A stretch of DNA of 64,000 bases from Lentinula raphanica. Its lineage: Eukaryota > Basidiomycota > Agaricomycetes > Agaricales > Omphalotaceae. The position numbers were made by a program, and so were the translations under genes. Of this stretch, positions 35,187 through 44,480 are shown piece after piece. The notes beneath the pieces are model-generated. The model was not told the DNA's origin, did not search any database, and was given only the letters and a program-made list of their open reading frames with translations. Location of the stretch: positions 124,001 through 188,000 of the forward strand of contig JANVFP010000035.1 in assembly GCA_027919835.1 (NCBI GenBank), in the 5' to 3' direction. Each line of letters begins with the position of its first letter. The first letter of the stretch is position 1.

Positions 35187-36332
35187 CATTAGCAAAAATG
35201 TTCTGTGCTCAGGGTTACCCAACATAGATCTCAAAGAATTTCAGGTTGCCTGGGGTCTCTAGAGTCTTCAGTGTCTTTGGTGTCTTCTGAGACACCCTCT
35301 AAAATCTAAAGCCTTTGGAGTTCCTTGAATGTCTTTCAAAATCTCTGAATATCTTTGGATATCTTTAAAAATCTTTGAATATCTCTGAGAATCTCTGAAA
35401 GTCTTTGAGAAATATTGAGATATCTTTGAAAGATTTTTCAAAGCTCTTTAATGAGTTCAAATGATTTAAAAAGTTATTCAATCACTTTTACTTCATCATA
35501 TGATACTCTATCGATTGCTCTTATATTGACTGTATCTACTAACACTCATATATTATGATATACTGTATATGAACTCAACAACTATTAATTTTGGACCATG
35601 TTCTAATTATATGTATCATAATATATTATTACAACCATTATATATATGTAATGTTAATAAATATAACAGATAACAATATATATAGTATATGTTATTATAG
35701 CTATATTCAGATTTTGACCTGGTGAAGTTCTTTTTGATTGTACACAGTCTACGGTGGCAGGTCATGTGATCACCTATATTATTGACAACTGTGAGTTGTA
35801 ATATTTTGACTGATATCTACACTGTATTACTACACTATATTATCTTCTAGATGTTAAAATGCAATAGTATCTTATTTCATATTCAATATCTCAAATTTCA
35901 AATTTTTGAAAACACTCATAGTCTTCAGAGAAGCTCAAATATCTTTCAAAGATGTTCAAAGATATTCAAAGATCTTTCAAAGATGTTCAAAGATATTCAA
36001 AGATCTTTCAAAGATATTCAGAGAATATGAAAAATCTCAAGAAATCTTTAGGATATTGGAAAAACCCTAGGCAGCTCAGCGTATCTAAGCTCTCTAGAGT
36101 ATCTGAGGAGCCCAGGTTATTCCCAAAAACCTAGAGCATTTTAGAGATATTTGAGTTACCTTTGGACAACTCAGAAACAACTCTAAAGAATTTCAAGGAA
36201 ACTAAATTTTAAGCTCTTTTCCCAAAGAATTCTGAGAGTCTAGATACTTTAAATTATTTGAGAGACTTTAGACTTTTGGGGAAATCTCTGATGTCTTTGA
36301 AAGACCTCTGGTCAGGGGTATTTTTCCTGATG
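35187..36332. mobile_element. CATCAGG element 3 (1146 bp) before RT
   Basis: Starts CATTAGCAAAAATG (one change from the family end) and ends TTTTTCCTGATG, flanked by TA on both sides. Very close to element 2 along its whole length, including the AT-rich middle and the core at about 35711-35762. Its right subterminal region has one extra CAAAGATCTTTCAAAGAT unit. Non-autonomous. Confidence 0.88.
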
Positions 36333-36754
36333 TATCAATAGCTTGCCAGCTTATATTCGTTGTGAAATCAAACTGAAAGAGAAAAACATTGTGATTCAGA
36401 GTCGTGGTTACGCCTCATCACGGAAATACAAGGAGGCTTGGCAGACTCTTATTGATAAAAATTTATGTGCAGGACACATTCGTCTGTCCTCTTCATCTTT
36501 CTCTTCACCTGCCTTTCTCATCCCTAAGTCTGATCCATTGGCCTTGCCTCGATGGGTGAATGATTTCTGTAAGCTTAATGCTAATACCGTGCCTGACCAA
36601 CACCCCTTGCCATTGATTGATGACATTCTGGCAGACTGTGTGAAAGGAAAGATCTTTGGTAAGATAAATATGACCGACTCTTTTTTCCAAAGCAGGATGG
36701 CAGATGATTCGGAATCCTTCCACTCATGGTACTTGCCTGCTGTCAAATTACCTA
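36333..36754 (+). pseudogene. Gypsy reverse transcriptase, N-terminal part
   Basis: In frame with the upstream piece when element 3 is removed. Reads SLPAYIRCEIKLKEKNIVIQ, RKYKEAWQTLIDKNLCAGHI, SSPAFLIPKSD, LPRWVNDFCKLNANTVPDQH and LPLIDDILADCVKGKIF: RT fingers and motif region. Motif A reads GKINMTDSFFQ, with Asn in place of the catalytic Asp. The sequence breaks off at AVKLPT, at the small element 36755-37056. YxDD and everything after it are missing. Confidence 0.8.
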
Positions 36755-37056
36755 CATCAGGAAAAATATTCTCATCTCTAGAGTCCCCAGAGATACCCTC
36801 CAATTCCTAGGTAGTCTCAGAGAGCCTAGAGTATCTGAGTTCTTTGGGGCTTCTAAAAATTCTCTGGGTGCTTTCTGGTGCTTTCTGGTGCTTTCTGGTG
36901 CTTTCTGGTGCTTTCTGGTGCTTTCAGATGCTTTCAGGATCTTTCAGGATCTCTAGGATGTTTTTTGATCTTTCAAAGCTCACAAAAATCTCTGAGCAGC
37001 CTAGGAATTGGGGGGTATCTCTGGGGACTCTAGAGATGAGAATATTTTTCCTGATG
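36755..37056. mobile_element. CATCAGG-family MITE (302 bp)
   Basis: Terminal inverted repeats of about 57 bp with one mismatch start CATCAGGAAAAATATTCTCA on both ends; both sides are flanked by TA. Inside is a tandem array of a 10-base unit (GGTGCTTTCT, about six copies, 36867-36930). No coding capacity. The long, nearly perfect repeats suggest it is the youngest member here. The DNA to its left is gypsy RT and the DNA to its right is a minus-strand gene, so it sits at a junction. Confidence 0.88.
36867..36930. repeat. 10-bp tandem array inside the MITE
   Basis: GGTGCTTTCT repeated about six times, followed by related GATGCTTTCA and GATCTTTCA words. It is comparable to the subterminal CTTTGAG arrays of the larger elements and may reflect the same transposase-binding design. 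Confidence 0.75.
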
Positions 37057-37071
37057 TACAGCCTTTCCTCC

Positions 37072-37540
37072 TCATTTGGCCAGTGTGATACGCTTCTTGT
37101 GCCACGCATTTGAGTCGGCCTCTAGTGCTTGAAGATCTGCATCGCCGCCACCTCCTGTGAATTCGTCGTATGCTCGAATGTAGGTATATATGTCATAAGA
37201 TGCAGTTATCTTGCTGGCGACTCCAGAAACGGAAAAGCGTGCTGCAACTTTTGGATTGGCATCGAGGAACTGTTACCACATGCAGTGAGAATATGAACAT
37301 GAATAAATGAATGTTGCTCACCTTTTGATATACTCTTTCTCTATTCTTTAGCCATCTCTCATACATGTAATCATTTTCAGGACCGTAAATGAATATGAAC
37401 AACGCCGTAACTTCTTCATGCCTCCATCGACTTGCTTTACTGGTTCCGGAAGTGGCCTGTGAGTTCTTGTTTTGAGTGTTTGCACCCTGACTAGCATGTC
37501 ATTTGGGAGAAGGCTTTTTGGGAGATTCTGAAGCTGCACG
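37072..37540 (-). pseudogene. Myb/SANT-like protein fragment with a premature stop
   Basis: Two exons can be read: up to 37322 and 37072-37269, joined across a 52-bp GT-AG intron (37270-37321). They give ATSGTSKASRWRHEEVTALF, IFIYGPENDYMYERWLKNRE, KFLDANPKVAARFSVSG and YIRAYDEFTGGGGDADLQAL, ending ITLAK. The RWRHEEVTALFIFI start resembles the Myb/SANT-like domains of agaricomycete genomic proteins, often linked to transposons. In the same frame upstream is a TGA at 37499-37501 (before it KRAASESPKKPSPK), and the ATG at 37629-37631 is out of frame, so this copy is probably dead. Function unknown. Confidence 0.45.
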
Positions 37541-37922
37541 CTTGAAGCCAGTAGCTGGGGAAGGTGTAACCAGACGAGATATGATAGCAGGGTTTTGAGA
37601 TTGCTCCTGTACTAGGCTGCCCTCACTCATGGTTCCTTGGAGTGCTACATGTTCTATTGCAGAAACGAGTATGTTCTAAATTGAGTCAGTGAGTCAGTGA
37701 TCAAGACCCAAAATACTCCGAAATCACCAGTCCATGTTGTCTGGAACCAGCTTGAGCTTCTCCAGGAGGCATAGTTCAAGATTTGCAGCTCGGAGAGTGT
37801 TCAGTTGACCTTAATCCTCTACACAAGACACGGAGAATGGTCGACAGGCCGCAGATTACTATTTTTGGCACAGGCGCTTAGTTAATTCAGGCTATTTTAT
37901 GCTAAGCTAAGCCAAGAAAAAT

Positions 37923-37941
37923 CTAAGAGTCCGACTCTTAG
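37923..37941. repeat. Perfect hairpin near the left end of the TIR element
   Basis: CTAAGAGT-CCG-ACTCTTAG, about 40 bases outside the left inverted repeat of the 37979-41231 segment. A related word (AAAGAGTCGGA) occurs just inside the right end. Confidence 0.6.
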
Positions 37942-37978
37942 AAAATATTATTGAACACGCCTATTGGGAGTTGCAATA

Positions 37979-40900
37979 TGTCTGTTCAAAGTTGGGCCTA
38001 TGGATTTCGTAGCTCCGTAGTTCCTATGATTTTCGTAGCTAATAACTGTGACACCCAGATGACACGACTTTGATGTTCTGATAGCGCCCGCCAGCGCTTA
38101 GTAGAGCCTTTTTATGCGTCTCCATTGCGATATAAGCACACTCTGGCATGGTCAAACAAAGAAAACCCCAGCTACATCTGACGCACAAAATCTTGAACCT
38201 CTGACGCCTTTCTTAGAAGACCAAAAAACCAGGAAAACTACTGGCCAATTACAAGTTTCTCACGCGCTTCAGAAGAAATTATGGAATCGTGGAAATGTCA
38301 CACTAGCTATGGAACCAGTGGTGCCGCGCTCTCGCGGCAGTCTCCGACTCTTTCAGTCACACCAGAGCCACACGAAAGCGAAGGAAAAAGAGGATACTTG
38401 AATGATTCACAGTCAAGTACGAAGATATGTTACAGCAGCGAACCTATGTCACATTCGGGCCATACAAATTGAATATATAAAGAAGGTATTCACCAGAACC
38501 TATGTTACACTTCTTACACGGCTACCTATTGGCCATGTGAGCTGGATATCTAGACCATGAGCAGAGAATGAGAGAGGAAACCTGTTGTAAGCACAGATAT
38601 TAATCGGTTTTGGTGCGGGATCGATTCAAAGTGTTACAATCACCAAACGATGGGTGGCCTCATCCTGATATATCTCGGCACGTTTCTGCTCAATGTGTTA
38701 GCATAGTATATAGCATGGATTGTTAAGGATGTTTTATTGAATAGCGGTCTTGAAAACTCCAATGGTGCTTGGTGTTGGTGTAATGTCCAGTGGAAAGAAG
38801 CAAGAAGGGTTTTCCGACCATTTTACTGGGTATCGAAGCCCAAAAAAGGGAAAAGGGAAGGAAAAAGAAAGAGAATTCTTTCAAAAAAAACTGTACACTT
38901 TGAATCGAGTTCAGAATTTTTGAAATACTAGCATACCATGATTATATCCTCATGGTGAAGATTCTGCACTGAATTTTGGCCAGTGATTTTGAGTTAATAT
39001 ACAATTTGAATCACAACGATGTGAAATGAGAGCTCCGTTGAAAGTGGGTGGGCTCAAATGTCTTGAAAAAGTAAACTTCTACACTTGTCCTTTAGCCAGA
39101 GCGACTGGCTTCAAAGTTTTTCAAACAGAAGAACTGGAGCCAGGTGACTGGCAATGTTGTGACTGCATGCATGCGATTGCACTGTGCAATTGCAGCGTTT
39201 CTCGAGCATGGTTGATTCAGACGGGCAGCTTCAACTTGGTTTGTGATTGCATAAAAAAATGCTCATAGTGAAAACAGGAAAGTATCACTCCCAGCATCAT
39301 TGTCTGTATTGCAGAGGCAGTGCTAGAAAAAAATTGAGCTCAAAGTGTTGAGCAAGCACTGAGCACAGTTAAAATGTTATCTGCACGTTATCTGCAGTTA
39401 TCTGCACCTCTTCATGTTTCCGGCATCTCAGCATGTTTTCCACTGTCCAAAAGGTTGAATTACATTGACATAGCATGAAAATACACAATATCAAGAGTCT
39501 ACAAGTCATTTTATAGCTCTGTCGCTCGAAAGACATTGTATGTGTTATCTGCTGTGCAGATAACATGCAGGTAACACCCGTGGGAACCCAGTTAAATGGT
39601 CGGATAACCGCAAGAAGAGCTGACGCGCAGGAGACGCGGAAGAATGCGGCTGCAAATAGCCTGTACCACTGTCGCTATACCCCACCTCTGTGTTTGCAGC
39701 TTTTGCAGCTTCGGCAACCGTTCTGGAATGAGGACAGATTTGGTTTTTTGAAGTCCATTTGGCCGATTGTTAGGACCGTGCCACCGACGGAGTCGGAGCT
39801 CCGATCAGAGACACAGAGGATTGTTGAACGTTAGTGTTGTTATTGAGCAACACCCTCGCCACGTTACCGTGTTCAACCAAGAGAGCAGAGGAGGACGAGT
39901 ACAACGTGTACGAAGTCCGACGGAGGTTCGGAGTCGGCGATGATCAACGATCAAGACGACACCGAGAGCACAGAGGTGAGTGTTAACGTTAACGAGGTAA
40001 TCCAAGTTGATATTAAAACTGAGGTATGTAAGTAAGTACAGGCTCCTTATATACTGTACAGATAGTCAGTCTAATCTAAAGTACAATAAGACGATACACA
40101 TCTCGGTACTACAGCATCGGAGGTGAGAAAGACAATAAGCTATTGTAAAGTAAATCAATATAAAGGTCAGCTGAGCTGTCAGAGAATAAAACAATAAGAT
40201 CATAATCAAGTTAGTCCAAACCGATACACCGGCGGAATCGGAATGAGGGACAAGGTGGATGCTGTTGGAAATGACTTAGAGAGATTCAGGAAATCTCCAA
40301 GTCCAACCTCCGAGTGAAGCTCCGACGGAGCTCCGATTCTGATGGTCGTAACACCGATCCAGTTGAGGACACGAATGGAAAATGATGTCGCGGGCAAGGT
40401 TGGGTGATGGACAACGTTCAGTGGTAGACAGCATTCAACCACAGTACGTGAGAGATAAGGATGCGAGCAAAGAATAGGAACTTAGGAAGCAATAAGTATA
40501 CCAAGGCTCAAGCGCAATCGAGGACGAGGAGGGAAGGAGGAGCGTTATGAGCAGGAGAGGGTTGCCCATGGCTAAATCACCCACATAGAGCATTTGCAAT
40601 GTGAAGGCGCGGTTGGACTCTCCATGAACACTCCGTACGTTCCATGTACTCACAACGCTTTGGCAACTGCAGTCGATCATACCATACGTTCTGACTTTTC
40701 GGAATCAGGAAGGTGAAATTTCTGTGGTGGGCTACCTTTGGAAACGGCCAATGGTATGTGGTGACGAGCTGTCATGGAGTAGCATTGTTGCAGGAGCACC
40801 TTCGGTGATGGCGACCATTATGAGGTGATGTTCAGTGGAGAGAGTTATCAGAAAAAGTTATTAGAGTTGTTGCAATGTTTGGTGATGGTCAACGTTCCAT

Positions 40901-41231
40901 GATGATGAACGTAATGTGGCAATGCTCGGTCGAGAGAGTTATCACAGAAAGTGACGAACGTTATGAGGCGACGTGGGCCCTGGGGTGGTGAGAGTCCAAT
41001 GAGAGTCATTACTTACAGAAGTTGCATGTGTGAGCAGGTGTGAGCGCGAAATACACCGCAGATAAGATAATTTGTCAGCTGTCACATGTATCTAATCTCT
41101 TCAGATTTTCCTATTCGGGCAAGATAAGTCGATTTTTGACATTTCAACACCACAAAGCCCTCCTCTAAAGAGTCGGAGATTATGGGTAGCTACGGAGCTA
41201 CGAAATCCGTAGGCCCAACTTTGAACAGACC
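37979..41231. mobile_element. 3.25 kb segment bounded by 40-bp inverted repeats
   Basis: Bases 37981-38020 (starting TCTGTTCAAAGTTGGGCCTA) are the reverse complement of 41190-41229 with one mismatch. TA flanks the outside on both ends (37977-37978, 41232-41233), which would fit a TA-targeting (Tc1/mariner-like) element, but two TA dinucleotides could match by chance. I recognise no transposase inside. The interior has a small MITE (39376-39564), CGGAG-rich words (39785-39930, 40300-40340) and degenerate repeats around GAACGT and GAGAGAGTTATCA (40740-41000). It is either a decayed or non-autonomous transposon or two inverted copies of a short element. Confidence 0.6.
39376..39564. mobile_element. 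Small MITE-like element (189 bp)
   Basis: Perfect 11-bp inverted ends GTTATCTGCAC and GTGCAGATAAC, flanked by AT on both sides. The left end is followed by two more TTATCTGCA units. No coding capacity. Nested inside the larger inverted-repeat segment. Confidence 0.55.
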
Positions 41232-41351
41232 TAATTTATTTGTTCTCACGATTTGTTTTCCAGCGACGATGATGCTTCCTCTTCCTCTTCTTCGATGTTC
41301 CTCACACTATAATCGAGATGATTATCCATCCTAGCTGCTCCTTCTTCAAGG

Positions 41352-41582
41352 CTATACCAAGAATAAATTATAAGAAAATTCGGTTCTAACGCGTGGACGA
41401 AGATAACTCTTGGAGTCAATGTTCAGGACAATGTCATACCGAGGAAACTTGTTGCCGCCCAGTGATTTGGGCAAGTCGGCGACGTGGACGTGATGTATAT
41501 TGAGAGGTGCTGTCTCGTAGTGCTGCTCGATCTGACACTGTAATCGGAGGCTGTTCTGGACCACCCACTTCGTAAGTGCCAT
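41352..41582 (-). CDS. Unrecognised small frame, possible first exon
   Basis: ATG at 41580-41582: MALTKWVVQNSLRLQCQIEQ ... NIHHVHVADLPKSLGG and FPRYDIVLNIDSK. The alternation of hydrophobic residues hints at a beta-sandwich such as a C2 domain (HHVHVADLP, DIVLNID), but this is weak. A second exon encoding an acidic tail (RNIEEEEEEASSSLENKS) may follow at about 41248-41335, with the junction unresolved. A decayed homologue lies at 19240-19380. The frame stops next to the right end of the inverted-repeat segment. Confidence 0.3.
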   Translation of the reverse strand: MALTKWVVQNSLRLQCQIEQHYETAPLNIHHVHVADLPKSLGGNKFPRYDIVLNIDSKSYLRPRVRTEFSYNLFLV

Positions 41583-41599
41583 TTCTGATAATCTCATGA

Positions 41600-43603
41600 A
41601 CAAAGCAAAGTTGATACTTGAGTAGACCTAACGCACGACGTTTCCTTCAGATTCTCCTCAGCTCGCAATCGCTCTTTGTCCTAACATAATCCTAACTCTG
41701 TCTGACACTTTTCCGTTGGTCAAGCACAGAGTTTCCAGAGTTTTCTCGATCTCATTCACTCATCACCGTCACCACCTTCAAGTTCCAATAACGATGCTAT
41801 AATCCTTGTCCATATCCACAATACTCCAAGTTACTATGGCCGAAGTCAAACAAGCCTCGGTGGCCGTGATCAAACTGTCCTACTGTCCCAAGCGATATAA
41901 GTCCACGGAATCCTTATTGGAGTCGTGGACTTGGGGTCCATAATTTGAAGGAGACATGTGCATCATCCAGGCCCACTCGCTCCCCTGGTACATATGTAGA
42001 CCTCCCTGCAGTACTGGATGGAATTTCTGTCAAAGGTTCCTTCTACACCTCTTACCTCCTGCTGGGGAATTTCCGGTGCCGCCGGCCGATACTGTCCCAG
42101 GTAGAGATATAGAGTGGGTATAGGAATACGCATGATCTGGCATTCGACCATGATGATGCTCGTGAAGAGGGCAGAGCAGAAGGAAAATGCGAGGCGCAAG
42201 TGGTAGCGTAGGAGATGGTTGGTATTAAATAAAGTTTCATGTTTGTTCCGAATGTTGCTTACTCTCCATGTGGTACAGTGCCAGTGACATCAAGTCTTTT
42301 GATCATTCCTGTCCTCGCTCGTGCCGTCAATTCCATATATTCAGAGCCGAGCTTTCCTTGCGCGGTCAGAAAAGCACAGCTCAGGCCAGTAACGCTCCTC
42401 TCGAAGGATGTACTCTAGTAACATTTTCCTTAGGTACTCTCCGACACTTCCTTCAGCCGAAAACATTATGAGTGTCATACTCGGTGAACGTCTATTGCTA
42501 CCTGGTCCTCAACATGCTCTCAGCCGATAGAAGACGGGGCTAGATCGTCATCTTTTTGTACGTCTTCCCCTAATCTCGTCTTTCTTTCAACTGACCAGAT
42601 GAAAATCCTCAAGGAAACCCTCAGACACGAAATTGCACAACGCCCTTCACTGCATGCCGCGGCTAGCCCTTTCACTGTTCTTCTGAAGGCATGGGTTACG
42701 AAGGCAACATGGGCGGAGTTTCTTCCGTCATTGAAGACACTCACCAAGCTGTTCGCGTATCAGTTGTTTGAGGAACAAGAGTTATCCGGACGGTCGCTCC
42801 CTTCCATAATGCTTCCAGCGATTCAGCAAGCCTATGACAGAGCAAGTCTTGTGTCGTTGACAATGTTTGAAGATCTCACTGCGGTGGTAATGAAGAAGTT
42901 TTCGAAGGATCTGTCAACTGCTGCGTTTTCTGAGATAGTGTACGGTGCTGAGAGACGATGGCCGGTACCGGCGCTGAAGGGTTGGGGATTATGTTCATGC
43001 CTGTAAGCACCATTCTTGATGTTCTCATTCGTACCAAAGCTGACCATCGCGTAGATATACAGGCTATTGCAAGAATTTCCAGCCAGATTTGCCCACAAGC
43101 GAGCCGACGTACATACGCCTCGTCTTTTCTTCGTCCAGAGGTCGTGCTGGACGTCGACCTGATCCTGTTTCTCACCATCCACTACGATACCACCCTGATC
43201 CTAATCCTGCCCTCTGTCCTCGTCTTCACCGTCGAGACCGCGCACCAGCACCAGCACGAAGCTCACTTTGACCGGAGGCAATCCTACTCTCAGTGCCGTG
43301 ATCAAGGTTCTGGATTCTTTGAGGATCTTGGGATGATGAGTACACTGTGTCCGGGGACAATGATGCGCCAGAGTACAAGCGAGCAGTAGTGACGACCTGG
43401 AGTTCGTATCCAATGCGACGGAAGAACATTCATATGCAGATAACGTTCTACCCTCAATTTCTCAACGGTGAATGTGGACGAAACCTCAGCGGTTCCCATA
43501 CAAATCCAGATGAAGAGTAGATTGACGATACAATGCTATATCCTAAACGGGCCCACTGGGTCGAATGATAGACACGAAGAGACTAGCTCTGATTTCGTGA
43601 TAT
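41600..43603. other. Region between relics and the A' tract
   Basis: The first part (to about 41830) is a diverged match of 19380-19600. The rest has no counterpart near gene A. One protein-like plus-strand frame (42599-43006) is listed separately; otherwise nothing recognisable. Confidence 0.4.
42599..43006 (+). CDS. Possible internal exon of an unrecognised gene
   Basis: A 135-codon frame with protein-like helical text (SPFTVLLKAWVTKATWAEFL, LPSIMLPAIQQAYDRASLV, FEDLTAVVMKKFSKDL). The ATG directly follows CTGACCAG, a good splice acceptor, and GTAAGC follows the codons for CSC, so it may be an internal exon. A decayed relative of part of it lies near 51290-51360, where AGCAGGCCTATGCCAGAGCG matches AGCAAGCCTATGACAGAGCA. 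No family recognised. Confidence 0.3.
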   Translation: MKILKETLRHEIAQRPSLHAAASPFTVLLKAWVTKATWAEFLPSLKTLTKLFAYQLFEEQELSGRSLPSIMLPAIQQAYDRASLVSLTMFEDLTAVVMKKFSKDLSTAAFSEIVYGAERRWPVPALKGWGLCSCL

Positions 43604-43822
43604 TCACATTATCTCTATTTGTTAAGTCTGATTCGCACAAGAACGCCTCGACCTTGATTCTTTTGGAGTACATTACGCTCATAGATAGTTATAACCTCTG
43701 AGAGGTATTGTCTGCGACTCTGACCGGATGAATACCGAGAGTGCGAAAGAGTTTATACACCGAGAAAACAACAAAGGTAATGGAAATACATGATGATTTA
43801 CTTCAAATAATCAGGCTGGTAC

Positions 43823-44480
43823 TGAAGACGATGAGTTTGTTCCACGTATGGAACCGAGAGGGCTAGTCGAGAACGGTAGATAGCTGTTAAAGCTAAAGGA
43901 GTATGTCAGTATGATAACAATAAGATTAAGCTTAGCTTCGTTCGAGTCTTCGCTCGAATTCTTGAGTTACTGGCTGCTTCGAGCCTGATTCCTGAGTCGC
44001 TGGCTACTGCGAGCCTCTTAAGTCACAGCAAAGAAAAGAGTCCAAGAGGGAGAATTGTTTCCCCAGCCCACACGGGCATACATTTATATCGTCCGTAACG
44101 TGCGAGACAGAATATTTAATGATCGTCGAGAAGAAAAATGAAGTGACAGCGAACTTTGACTCAGCTCGGGCTCCTCGTCGGGTTTCCGCTTGACGCATTC
44201 CCCCTTCGCCAAAGAGGTCCTCCATCCTCTCTTCACTTGCTCAAGGTGAAGGGCTTAGGTGGCGGTCCGGACTCGTAGCCTCCGCCTCGTCGTCGTTCTG
44301 TAAGTAGAAGAAAATCAGAAAGAAAGTCGTTCACAAAATTGTTCATCGTCCAAAACCCTTCCCATCGCCGCTGTCCATCAACTGTCGGTTGTCGTCCCAC
44401 GTTCCTCGTCTAGCTCCACTCCTCTTACAGAAGGCGCTGATCCTCCTCCCTCCACGGCTCCACGAATCGACTCGACCACA
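43823..44480 (-). mobile_element. Solo LTR (658 bp) with GTAC target duplication
   Basis: The uninterrupted sequence GGCTGGTACCACC of copy A is split in copy A' by 658 bases, with GTAC on both sides (43819-43822, 44481-44484). The insert runs TGAAGACG...GACCACA on the plus strand, that is TG...CA ends. A TATAAAT box on the minus strand (about 44082-44088) suggests minus orientation. No internal retroelement sequence remains, as expected after LTR-LTR recombination. It lies in the last codons of F-box A'. Confidence 0.88.

Larger units (their letters stand above)
30924..36754 (+). mobile_element. Ty3/gypsy retrotransposon remnant, interrupted by three insertions
   Basis: Gag, protease and the start of reverse transcriptase appear in order but in four pieces: 30924-31354, 32398-33228, 34374-35186 and 36333-36754. 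The breaks are three inserted CATCAGG elements. Taking out each element with one copy of its 2-base target duplication joins the neighbouring pieces in the same frame. The element is dead for further reasons: stops at 31179-31181 (TGA) and 32452-32454 (TAG), an Asn where motif A of RT should have Asp, and truncation within RT at the fourth, small element. No RNase H, integrase or LTR pair remains. The order gag-PR-RT and the RT wording (RWVNDFCKLNANTVPDQHP) indicate Ty3/gypsy. Confidence 0.85.

Noticed and set aside
31355..36332. CATCAGG elements as introns or inteins
   Set aside because: Ends are CA...TG with 2-base duplications and inverted repeats, no GT-AG borders, and the interior is AT-rich with no protein; insertion is the simpler reading.
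39838..40200. Possible LTR starting TGTTGTTATTGAGCAACACC
   Set aside because: No matching CA end, target duplication or second copy could be found; the palindrome GTGTTG...CAACAC alone is not enough.
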